This document shows, piece by piece, positions 1 to 5,118 of a DNA stretch of 8,143 bases (the stretch's first letter is position 1; every line of letters starts with the position of its first letter). The stretch is from SZUA-1535 sp964594175 (GTDB taxonomy: Archaea; Aenigmatarchaeota; Aenigmatarchaeia; Aenigmatarchaeales; SZUA-1535), in contig CAZQLM010000038.1 in NCBI GenBank assembly GCA_964594175.1, forward strand, positions 1 to 8,143, read 5' to 3'. A program made the position numbers and the translations under genes. The notes below the pieces were generated by a model. The model saw nothing but the letters and a program-made list of their open reading frames with translations. It ran no database searches and was not told the origin of the DNA.

Positions 1-236
1 GTTTTTCCTGAAAGAGATAAATCACTTCCGTAAATAATAAGCGTATCTATTTCGTTATGCTCTCCGAGAGTTTGAAGTAAATAATTAACACCATAGCTGG
101 TGTAAAGTGTTCCTGCTATGTTAATTTTATTTTTCAGATTTCCAAGTTTTTTGAGAATCTCTTCCTTTCTGCTCCAAAGCGTGCAAAGAGCTATGTTCGA
201 GGAAGGATTTATTATAACTATATCTTTCTGTACCAT
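1..236 (-). CDS. Archaeal-type thymidylate synthase-like protein, N-terminal part (runs off the left edge)
   Basis: The frame is open from the ATG at 236 to the window edge (78 codons), so only the N-terminus is visible. It begins MVQKDIVIINPSSNIALCTL and then has a CTLW motif, the stretch KINIAGTLYTSYGVNYLL and the stretch TLIIYGSDLSLSGK. From memory this order (CTLW, then a GxLYTxxGxNYLL segment, then a hydrophobic strand with GxDLSxSG) resembles archaeal thymidylate synthases, which make dTMP from dUMP; related folds occur in MtrA/DUF4346-type proteins. The catalytic part is outside the window, so the enzyme activity is inferred only. The start is supported by a TATA element centred about 24 nt upstream, which implies a leaderless mRNA. 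It is divergent from the ADP-forming synthetase gene at 286. An MtrA-like protein is the main alternative. Confidence 0.55.
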   Translation of the reverse strand, partial: MVQKDIVIINPSSNIALCTLWSRKEEILKKLGNLKNKINIAGTLYTSYGVNYLLQTLGEHNEIDTLIIYGSDLSLSGK

Positions 237-255
237 ATTTTGAATTTCTGAAAAA

Positions 256-265
256 TACTTAAATA
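256..265. promoter_or_regulatory. Shared TATA element of two divergent genes
   Basis: The near-palindrome TACTTAAATA reads CTTAAATA on the plus strand and TTTAAGTA on the minus strand. Its centre is about 24 nt from the minus-strand ATG at 236 and about 25 nt from the plus-strand ATG at 286. Archaeal TATA boxes lie about 26 nt before the transcription start, so both transcripts would start at or next to their ATG. No other TATA-like element is visible in the 49-base gap. Confidence 0.5.
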
Positions 266-285
266 ACTTGAATCAAAGAAAATAT

Positions 286-903
286 ATGGAAATGAAAAAA
301 CTTGACGAAGAAAAGTCATTTGAAATTGCAAAAAAGTTCTTCAAAGTACCAAAGCAATATTTTTGCATAAATCAAAAGCAAGCGGAAAAAGCTTTAAGCA
401 AACTAGAATTTCCAGTTTATCTTAAAGCTATCGGTAAAAAAATAATTCACAAAACGGAAAGAAAAGCCGTTGTTAAAGTTTCTAACAGAGAAAAAGCGCT
501 AAAGGAATTTAATAGACTGAAAAAATTAAAGGATTGTGAAAAAGTTTTAATTCAGGAAGAGATAAAAGGTATAGAGCTTATTGTTGGAATTAAGCACGAT
601 AATACATTTGGAAAAGTTTTGCTTTTAGGTATAGGTGGGATATTTACAGAAGTGTTAAAAGATTTTTCTTTAAGAATTTGCCCTGTAGAAGAAGATGAAA
701 TAAATGAAATGATAGACGAACTGAAAGCGAGCAAGCTCTTGAAGGATTTTCGTGGTATAAAGATAAACTTAGAAAAGCTGGTTAAGGGTTTGGTAAAACT
801 GAGTAAGTTCGCAGAAAAGAGCAAAATAAAAGAAATGGATATAAATCCTCTCATATGTAATGAGAAAGCGTGTTACGCTGTAGATATAAGAATTTTCAAA
901 TAA
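286..903 (+). CDS. acdB: Acetyl/acyl-CoA synthetase (ADP-forming), beta subunit, ATP-grasp type
   Basis: The enzyme turns acyl-CoA, ADP and phosphate into the acid, CoA and ATP; in fermentative archaea this is substrate-level phosphorylation in the cytoplasm. This subunit carries the nucleotide-binding ATP-grasp fold. Visible family marks, numbered from the ATG at 286 (205 aa), are the Lys of VYLKAIG near 47, the His of IIHKTE near 55 (the phosphorylated His position in ILHKSD of relatives), GIGGIFTEVLKD near 115-126, and the metal-binding EMDINPL near 183-189. Family members are usually about 230 aa, so this is slightly short. An upstream TTG at 268 keeps the frame open, but it lies before the predicted transcription start. 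The ATG at 286 sits 25 nt from the TATA centre; the ATG at 292 is also possible. No alpha subunit gene (CoA-binding and ligase domains) is adjacent, so it must be elsewhere. It is clearly not the larger fused form. Confidence 0.88.
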   Translation: MEMKKLDEEKSFEIAKKFFKVPKQYFCINQKQAEKALSKLEFPVYLKAIGKKIIHKTERKAVVKVSNREKALKEFNRLKKLKDCEKVLIQEEIKGIELIVGIKHDNTFGKVLLLGIGGIFTEVLKDFSLRICPVEEDEINEMIDELKASKLLKDFRGIKINLEKLVKGLVKLSKFAEKSKIKEMDINPLICNEKACYAVDIRIFK

Positions 904-929
904 GAAAAAGAATAAAAATAAAAAAGATG
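904..929 (-). terminator. T-rich terminator for the small lysine-rich gene
   Basis: On the minus strand the bases just after the stop at 943 include CTTTTTTATTTTTATTC followed by another T run, a typical archaeal oligo-T terminator. It lies in the convergent gap before the end of the synthetase gene at 903. Confidence 0.45.
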
Positions 930-936
930 TTATCCA

Positions 937-957
937 GAATTTTTATTTCTTTCTTCT
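937..957 (+). terminator. T-rich terminator after the beta-subunit gene
   Basis: The plus strand reads GAATTTTTATTTCTTTCTTC about 35 nt past the stop codon at 903. Archaeal RNA polymerase stops at such oligo-T stretches without needing a hairpin. The run overlaps, antisense, the 3' end of the small lysine-rich gene, so the two convergent transcripts may share a few tens of bases. Confidence 0.4.
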
Positions 958-1060
958 TGCCGATTTCTTTGCGGATTTTTTCTTTGCGCTTTTCGTGGAT
1001 TTTTTCTTTGCCGATTTCTTTGCGGATTTCTTTTTTAGCAGTTTTCTTTTTCGCAGCCAT
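943..1060 (-). pseudogene. Lysine/alanine/serine-rich histone H1-like small protein, frameshifted in an A6 run
   Basis: From the ATG at 1060 the frame reads MAAKKKTAKK. After the A6 run at 1036-1031 that frame continues as IRKEIGK-type sequence to a TGA at 896 (54 aa). One frame over, the same DNA encodes repeated K-S-A-K-K units ending SARRKK and then TAA at 943. Removing one A from the run gives an uninterrupted 38-aa protein of Lys, Ala, Ser and Arg. Such tails are known from H1-like, DNA-compacting basic proteins, so nucleoid binding is the inferred role. The K-S-A-K-K frame fits the N-terminus and has its stop straight after a basic tail, which favours it over the 54-aa reading. A 22-bp perfect direct repeat lies inside the gene. 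The cause may be a sequencing or assembly error, polymerase slippage on A6 in the living cell, or true decay. A TATA box and a GGTG ribosome-binding-like stretch precede the ATG. Confidence 0.55.
957..1029. repeat. Pair of 22-bp perfect direct repeats inside the lysine-rich gene
   Basis: The 22 bases at 957-978 are repeated exactly at 1008-1029 (both start TTGCCGATTTCTTTGCGG). The offset is 51 bp, or 17 codons, so whole repeat units could be gained or lost without changing frame. The repeat encodes the K-S-A-K-K-S-A pattern on the minus strand. Confidence 0.85.
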
Positions 1061-1093
1061 ATCCACCACTAATTTAAAAATCGCATTTTCTCA

Positions 1094-1101
1094 TATTTAA
1101 A
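1094..1101 (-). promoter_or_regulatory. TATA box of the lysine-rich gene
   Basis: The minus strand reads TTTAAATA here, centred about 37 nt before the ATG at 1060. That predicts a leader of about 10-12 nt, which ends in AGTGGTGGAT just before the ATG and so offers a weak Shine-Dalgarno (GGTG). The presence of a good promoter argues that the gene is, or recently was, expressed. Confidence 0.45.
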
Positions 1102-1151
1102 TTTATCATGAATTTGTTTTTGTAAAATTTTTGCAAGAGCAATTTTTTGAT

Positions 1152-2168
1152 TTAATAAGGAATTTTCTCCTCTAATTTCCACTTTTTCGTGCTTTTGTCA
1201 TATGAATAAATTCTTACACTATTTTCATTAATAAAATCGTAAATTCTGTAAAGCTCTATTTTTAATTTTCTTTTAGATTTCTCTTTAATGTACTCAGCAA
1301 CCGCATTGTGCCCGGCACCGTGAATTAGGGATATTTTCTTTTTTCTTTCTCCCTTCCTTAAAAGATATTCTGTAAATTTTTCTGTACCTTCTGCAATGAA
1401 AACGTTCCTTACATCAGCTATGTAATTAAAAAAGGTAAGTTTATCTATTATATCATATTGCGTTAAAGTTCTCGGCATTCCATGGTATTCTGCCGTAAAC
1501 AAAGTATCAAACATATTTGGAATATCAATAACGCTTGCAGCGTGCGGTAAATTCATTGTTGCTAAAGCTGCAGTAGAAAGAGCTATTTTGAGAAAATCCC
1601 TCCGAGTGAGTTCGTCTTTCTGGAGTTTATAATAGATGTAAAGAGCTATGAAGGCGGAAGGTAAATTGGCTGTAAGTGCTCCATGAAGCGTTATAGGATC
1701 TATTACCACTAGTTTTTTATTATATTTTTTTAGCTCATTTTCTATATCCCAGAAAAATCCCATAGCGTTTAAAGGGTATAGCACTCCTCCTATCGTTATT
1801 GAAACTGCTCTTAGAATATCGTCTTCTATACCACTTTGGTTATAAATAAAATCAGGACCTTCAAGAACTATATACTCAGCATCTTTTATTAAAACGTCTT
1901 TTACTTTCTCTATATAGTCTCCATATCTTCCGGTTTTTTCAGTAAGCCAACTGTGCATCACTCCTATTACATAAATATCTTGATCGTTAGATTTTACTTT
2001 AAAAGCTCGCAAGGGATTTGAGCTATCATTTACAATATCATCTAAAGAGTTAAAATTTTTTTTCATCTCTCCAAAAATACATCTTCCCAATAAAGGTATT
2101 CCTGCGTATGCCCCGATAAACGAAGTGATTCCTTCCACCGTCTTTTTTGATTTATTTGCATTTTCCAT
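1152..2168 (-). CDS. Tiki/TraB-superfamily-like protein with an internal twin-arginine motif
   Basis: A 338-aa protein of unknown substrate. The Tiki/TraB superfamily (TraB/PrgY, GumN, ChaN, EreA relatives) is defined by two GxxH motifs plus conserved glutamates that form a metal-dependent, protease-like site. Here GVMH is at 69-72, the Glu of VLEGP at 103, VRNVFIAEG with its Arg near 254 and Glu at 260, and GAGH at 284-287, in the family order. Hydrophobic stretches lie at about 123-140 and 165-180. Between them and GAGH sits LTRRDFLK (187-194), followed by a hydrophobic run to about 207 and PHAAS: a good Tat (S/T-RRxFLK) signature, but in the middle of the chain. The start is the ATG at 2168, 24 nt from a TATA centre that overlaps the rfcL stop, so the mRNA is probably leaderless. 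A membrane-inserted peptidase-like protein is my inference. The superfamily call is fair, the substrate unknown. Confidence 0.6.
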   Translation of the reverse strand: MENANKSKKTVEGITSFIGAYAGIPLLGRCIFGEMKKNFNSLDDIVNDSSNPLRAFKVKSNDQDIYVIGVMHSWLTEKTGRYGDYIEKVKDVLIKDAEYIVLEGPDFIYNQSGIEDDILRAVSITIGGVLYPLNAMGFFWDIENELKKYNKKLVVIDPITLHGALTANLPSAFIALYIYYKLQKDELTRRDFLKIALSTAALATMNLPHAASVIDIPNMFDTLFTAEYHGMPRTLTQYDIIDKLTFFNYIADVRNVFIAEGTEKFTEYLLRKGERKKKISLIHGAGHNAVAEYIKEKSKRKLKIELYRIYDFINENSVRIYSYDKSTKKWKLEEKIPY

Positions 2169-2188
2169 TAAAAAGTTAGTGATAGAAA

Positions 2189-2196
2189 ATTTTAAA
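2189..2196 (-). promoter_or_regulatory. TATA-like element of the TraB-like gene
   Basis: The minus strand reads TTTAAAAT immediately after the rfcL stop codon (2199-2197) and about 24 nt before the ATG at 2168. This spacing suits a leaderless start, so the TraB-like gene can be transcribed independently of rfcL despite the 28-base gap. Confidence 0.4.
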
Positions 2197-3318
2197 TTAT
2201 TTTAACAATTCTTTCAAATATGGCAAAAACTCTGTCTTAATTTTTCTTGTTGAGCAATGTAATTTTTCGGCAAGTTCTTTGAGTTTTTCCTTTTCTTCTG
2301 CTCTCTCTTGTTTTGTAATAGAAAGTATTTTTAGTCTCTCAGGATATTGATACTTCGTAAATTTTCTGTACACATCTTTTTTGCACATTGCAATTCCCGC
2401 CATAAGGTCGAGCATATACATCATTAATCTCCAGTTTTGGCGCAAGGCTATTCTTCTTCTGAAAATATCAGCTCTTGCTAAAAGCTCATACGCTTTTGCT
2501 ATTTCTTCTGGTTTTTTGTATTCCCTGAAAATGTTATTTTCTATCCACCACATAAGTTCTTCTGGCTCGCGTTCGCTTGAAAGCATGGCAAATCTAGCTC
2601 CGCGAAGAGATTTTGTTTTAAAAACAATTTTCATTGTTTCAAAAATATTCTGTTCTCTTTCTCTGTAACTTAGCACAACGAGGTCACTTTCCGAAATTTT
2701 TCTTTTACCCCTGGCGATTATTTCTAAATCGTTTATTGCTCCTCGCAAATCACCCTCATTTCTTGAAGCTATTTGTTTTATAACATTTTCATCATACTCT
2801 ATTCCTTCTTTTGAAAGAATTTCTCTCAATCTCTTTTCTATATCCCTTATTCCGAGTTTTTTAAATTCTATAAGCTCACATATTTCGCGAAGTGAGCGAA
2901 GTTTAGGATCCCATGCATCATTGGCTGTAAAAACTATCGGATTTTTCGTTTCTGGTACGATTTTCAGTATTTCTGCTATCCCGCCTCGATCTTCTTTTCC
3001 AGAAATCCCGTCAACTTCGTCTATAAGAAATATTTTTCCTTTTTTGAACAGGCTAGTCTGCGTTACAGCAGTACCTAAAATTCTTTTGAGCGCTCCAGCA
3101 TCGCGGAAATCGCTCGCATTAAGCTCTACTATATCAAGATTTTTATCAAAAGCAAAAGCGTAAACAAAGCAAGTTTTTCCTGTACCAGGAGGTCCGTAAA
3201 TTAAACAAGGCTTTCTATGCTTTTTCCAAGTAGCATACCATTTAAGAAATTTCTCCACACCTTGTTTTTGATTTACAAATTCTTTCAGAGACCTGGGAGA
3301 GTATTTTCTTATCCACAT
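2197..3318 (-). CDS. rfcL: Replication factor C large subunit (clamp loader AAA+ ATPase)
   Basis: RFC-L works with RFC small subunits to open the PCNA ring and load it on primed DNA. Domain order in the 373 aa: WIRKYSPRSLKEFVNQ at the N-terminus, Walker A GPPGTGKT (42-49), ELNASD box (65-70), Walker B IFLIDEVD (96-103), sensor 1 TAND (131-134), sensor 2 GDLRGAINDLE (189-199), then the helical collar with EELMWWIENNI and ARADIFRRR. The ELNASD box and lack of a small-subunit SRC motif mark it as the large subunit. As I recall, euryarchaeal RFC-L is about 480 aa and ends in a PCNA-binding PIP box; this protein is about 100 aa shorter and ends FLPYLKELLK with no clear PIP box. The start agrees with the family N-terminus. 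The only promoter candidate is a weak AAATAAATAAAT about 25 nt upstream. No small-subunit gene is present here. Confidence 0.92.
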   Translation of the reverse strand: MWIRKYSPRSLKEFVNQKQGVEKFLKWYATWKKHRKPCLIYGPPGTGKTCFVYAFAFDKNLDIVELNASDFRDAGALKRILGTAVTQTSLFKKGKIFLIDEVDGISGKEDRGGIAEILKIVPETKNPIVFTANDAWDPKLRSLREICELIEFKKLGIRDIEKRLREILSKEGIEYDENVIKQIASRNEGDLRGAINDLEIIARGKRKISESDLVVLSYREREQNIFETMKIVFKTKSLRGARFAMLSSEREPEELMWWIENNIFREYKKPEEIAKAYELLARADIFRRRIALRQNWRLMMYMLDLMAGIAMCKKDVYRKFTKYQYPERLKILSITKQERAEEKEKLKELAEKLHCSTRKIKTEFLPYLKELLK

Positions 3319-3357
3319 GATTTAAATTTTATATTTGGATTTATTTATTTTTCATCA

Positions 3358-3472
3358 TTATATTTTCCTGAAGCATGTGCTGATAATAAATGAATTTGTT
3401 GGAGAAGCCTCTTCACATGCGTAGAGCAAGATACGCTCTTGCTTCATATTCTGTTAACCCAAAAATATTCAT
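3358..3472 (-). pseudogene. Relic of a TrmB-family transcription regulator (N-terminal part)
   Basis: From the ATG at 3472 the minus strand encodes MNIFGLTEYEARAYLALR and then hits TGA at 3415. GLTEYEARAYLAL is the signature start of the TrmB winged-helix domain found in archaeal sugar and other metabolic regulators. Skipping one base (3418) restores a second stretch, CEEASPTNSFIISTCFRKI, which lines up with the usual GEASPTxIS...SxVPRxKI that follows; it ends at TAA, 3358. So about 37 residues of a DNA-binding domain survive with one frameshift, and the rest of the 250-350 aa regulator is gone. The base that breaks the frame is not in a homopolymer, so decay is likelier than a read error. 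The ATG overlaps the stop of a small open frame upstream (ATGA). A short functional peptide cannot be excluded. Confidence 0.5.
3369..3446. repeat. Nested inverted repeats, possible branched RNA fold
   Basis: Three perfect pairings are nested: TGAA (3369-3372) with TTCA (3443-3446); GCATGTG (3373-3379) with CACATGC (3414-3420); and AGCAAGA (3425-3431) with TCTTGCT (3437-3443) around a 5-base loop, one base being shared with the outer pair. Together they would draw a closed two-arm structure. The right-hand hairpin coincides with the EARAYLAL codons of the TrmB relic, so part of the symmetry may be chance. No tRNA or C/D-box pattern fits. Confidence 0.4.
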
Positions 3473-3597
3473 AAAAATAAAGGAAAAAAACATCTCAAAG
3501 GAAGATTTTTGTAATATTCCTTCATTTCTTTAATTGTAGTTTCAAGGCTCTCGTACACTGTGCGCAATGGGATGCAGAAATTTAATTTTTCATCTTC
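3469..3597 (-). other. Small open frame between the permease gene and the TrmB relic
   Basis: After a stop at 3600-3598 the minus strand is open for 42 codons to a TGA at 3471-3469. It includes IPLRTVYESLETTIKEMKEYY, a helical-looking charged stretch. There is no ATG start; TTG at 3567 or GTG at 3558 are the only candidates near the front. Its TGA overlaps the ATG of the TrmB relic. IPLRTVYESLE faintly recalls the recognition helix of TrmB-type domains, but in the wrong order relative to the relic. I would treat it as debris or an unrecognised small protein, not a firm gene. Confidence 0.2.
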
Positions 3598-4354
3598 TTA
3601 GGATAATGGAAACCACGAAAATTGCTGTGTTTGTTAAAATAATGAGAACTCCTGCTGGAGCTGTGCAAAACTCGGATAAAAGCATTCCAAAAATACAGCT
3701 CGAAATCCCGAAGATTATTGAAAATAAGGAGTACTCGAAAAGGTTTCTGCTCAGGTTTCTCGACGCGGCCGCTGGAATTGCCACCAATGCAGCTGTTAAA
3801 AGACCGCCTACTATTTTCACACCAAGAGCTACTACAACAGCAATCAAGAAGAGGTAGATGAAATTGTATTTCTTGACATCTATCTTTTCTACCTTAGCCA
3901 AATCTTCGGAGATGCTAATCAAAACTATTTTCGAATAGCATTTTCTTAGCACAGCAATAACCGCGAAAGATAAAATCATGGAAAAAATTGCATCCCAGAA
4001 TCCTATTCTGGAAATATCTCCGACAAGTGCGGCTTTTGCTTGCTCTACTGGCAAAAAGAGAAAAGCAGCTGCTACACCTGAAGCAAATACAATTGCTGTT
4101 AGAGCTTCCATTGGCAGCTTTGTTCTTATTTCAAACAGCCAGATTAAAATTATTCCAAGAATAACACAAGGGAAAGCTCCTAAAGTTATATCAAAATCAT
4201 AAATCAGGGCGATAGCTATTCCAGGCAAGGTCAAGTGCCCAAGCGGCCCAGCTACTAAAGACATTCTTCTGCTCAGCATTAAACTTCCCAAATATGCTGC
4301 TGCAGCAGCTATGCAAACCCCTGTCACCAAGCTAAATGCGTGCATGCTAATCAT
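3590..4354 (-). CDS. znuB: Metal ABC transporter permease (ABC-3 family, zinc/manganese type)
   Basis: The inner-membrane channel of a ZnuABC/MntABC-type importer. The 254 aa are very hydrophobic, with roughly seven to eight membrane segments. Family features seen are SLMLSRRMSLVAGPLGHLTLPGIA near 24-47 (relatives have RMALIGDALSHAVLPGVA), the segment EALTAIVFASGVAAAFL near 83-99, VGGLLTAALVAIPAAASR near 181-198 (relatives have G.LLV.ALLIIPAATA), and a final helical pair. The usual size is 260-290 aa. The ATG at 4354 overlaps the end of the ATPase gene by 8 bases, so the two are translated as a unit; an ATG at 4345 is an alternative start. Zinc versus manganese versus iron cannot be told from the permease alone. 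No substrate-binding protein gene is in the window. Confidence 0.85.
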   Translation of the reverse strand: MISMHAFSLVTGVCIAAAAAYLGSLMLSRRMSLVAGPLGHLTLPGIAIALIYDFDITLGAFPCVILGIILIWLFEIRTKLPMEALTAIVFASGVAAAFLFLPVEQAKAALVGDISRIGFWDAIFSMILSFAVIAVLRKCYSKIVLISISEDLAKVEKIDVKKYNFIYLFLIAVVVALGVKIVGGLLTAALVAIPAAASRNLSRNLFEYSLFSIIFGISSCIFGMLLSEFCTAPAGVLIILTNTAIFVVSIILRR

Positions 4355-5036
4355 GCCTGTGCTCGTAAATTTTTATCTCTCCTCCATAAAGTTTTGAAAG
4401 CAGTTTAGAAGTTAAGCTCTTTGGAGAACCAAAGCAGAGAATTCTTTTATTCAGACAAAGGCACCTTGAGGAGAATTTGTACACAACGCTCAAATCATGC
4501 GTAACAAGTAAAATTGTTAGATTTTTTTCTTTTCTCAGCCTTTCCAAGCATGTGTAAATGGTTTCTTCCGCACCGATATCTATTCCAGCAGTCGGTTCAT
4601 CGAAAAGCAGCACTTCTGGTTCTCCAATAAGCGCGAAAGCTATTAATATTCGCTGAAATTGGCCAGAGGAGAGGTCACCAATTCTTTTCTTTAAAATATT
4701 AGAACTTATCCCGATTGAAAGCAGAGATTTTTTGATTTCCTTTTCAGAATGTCCCTTCAACCTGAAAAATTCCTCAACGCTCAGCGGAATGTGTTTGATA
4801 AACGGTACTCTTTGAGGAACGTATCCTATTTTAACACCATTTTTCCATTCTATTTCTCCATTATAAGGAACCAAGCCAAGCAAAGTTCTTAATAACACAG
4901 TTTTTCCTGCTCCGTTAGGACCAAGAATTGTTAGCACCTCTCCCTTTCTAACTTCAAAGTTTAAATTCTCTAGAATCGTTTCTCCATCAAGCTTGACTGT
5001 CAAATTTCTTACCTTCAAAATCAAATCCTTTTCCAT
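4347..5036 (-). CDS. znuC: Metal ABC transporter ATP-binding protein
   Basis: The cytoplasmic ATPase partner of the permease encoded immediately downstream. In the 229 aa: Walker A GPNGAGKT (39-46), Q-loop Gln near 75 in GYVPQR (relatives of ZnuC/MntB read IGYVPQ), signature LSSGQFQR (122-129), Walker B VLLFDEPTAGID (142-153) and H-loop His near 180 in VTHD. The C-terminus ends EHRHD; His-rich tails are common in zinc-type ATPases. The frame is open to an ATG at 5087, but I place the start at 5036 because AGGTG lies 5 nt before it and the product then begins like the family (MEKDLILKVRNLTVKL). The gap to the EF-2 stop is 82 bases and holds a weak TATA-like element. It forms an operon with the permease gene. 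Confidence 0.88.
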   Translation of the reverse strand: MEKDLILKVRNLTVKLDGETILENLNFEVRKGEVLTILGPNGAGKTVLLRTLLGLVPYNGEIEWKNGVKIGYVPQRVPFIKHIPLSVEEFFRLKGHSEKEIKKSLLSIGISSNILKKRIGDLSSGQFQRILIAFALIGEPEVLLFDEPTAGIDIGAEETIYTCLERLRKEKNLTILLVTHDLSVVYKFSSRCLCLNKRILCFGSPKSLTSKLLSKLYGGEIKIYEHRHD

Positions 5037-5041
5037 ATGCA

Positions 5042-5046
5042 CACCT
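5042..5046 (-). promoter_or_regulatory. Shine-Dalgarno deciding the znuC start
   Basis: The minus strand reads AGGTG followed by TGCAT and the ATG at 5036. It matches the GGAGGTGAT complement of archaeal 16S rRNA and favours this ATG over the in-frame ATG at 5087, which has no such motif. Confidence 0.5.
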
Positions 5047-5066
5047 GTAAAAGCGGTTTTGTCAAA

Positions 5067-5074
5067 TCTAAATA
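5067..5074 (-). promoter_or_regulatory. Weak TATA-like element before znuC
   Basis: The minus strand reads TATTTAGA about 34 nt before the ATG at 5036, which would start the mRNA near the AGGTG motif. The match is poor compared with the other promoters in this window, so read-through from the EF-2 gene remains possible. Confidence 0.25.
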
Positions 5075-5118
5075 CTTTACAGAACAAATGCCTGTTAAAG
5101 TCTAATGCTCCATAAATT

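Noticed and set aside
268..285. TTG start at 268 for the ADP-forming synthetase beta subunit
   Set aside because: It lies only a few bases after the TATA box, before the predicted transcription start; two ATG codons follow at 286 and 292.
957..1029. CRISPR-like repeats
   Set aside because: Only two copies of a 22-bp repeat, 51 bp apart in an exact codon multiple; low-complexity coding DNA explains them.
870..1100. Plus-strand open frame of 76 codons, Phe/Ile/Ser-rich and membrane-like
   Set aside because: It is the antisense reading of the Lys/Ala/Ser codon repeat of the H1-like gene, which naturally gives Phe/Leu/Ser-rich pseudo-helices.
3365..3450. Possible tRNA or C/D-box small RNA
   Set aside because: The helices do not form a cloverleaf with T-arm and anticodon arm, and properly spaced box C (RUGAUGA) and box D (CUGA) motifs are absent on both strands.
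3469..3597. Upstream half of the TrmB relic
   Set aside because: IPLRTVYESLE looks a little like a TrmB recognition helix, but it would precede the N-terminal motif, the wrong order for one gene; kept only as a low-confidence open frame.
3567..3857. Plus-strand open frame of 96 codons over the permease gene
   Set aside because: It is antisense to a well-supported membrane protein and shows no family resemblance; the same applies to the antisense frames over rfcL, EF-2 and the synthetase gene.
5037..5087. N-terminal extension of the metal transporter ATPase to an ATG at 5087
   Set aside because: It adds 17 residues unlike the family, has no ribosome-binding motif, and AGGTG sits at ideal spacing before 5036.
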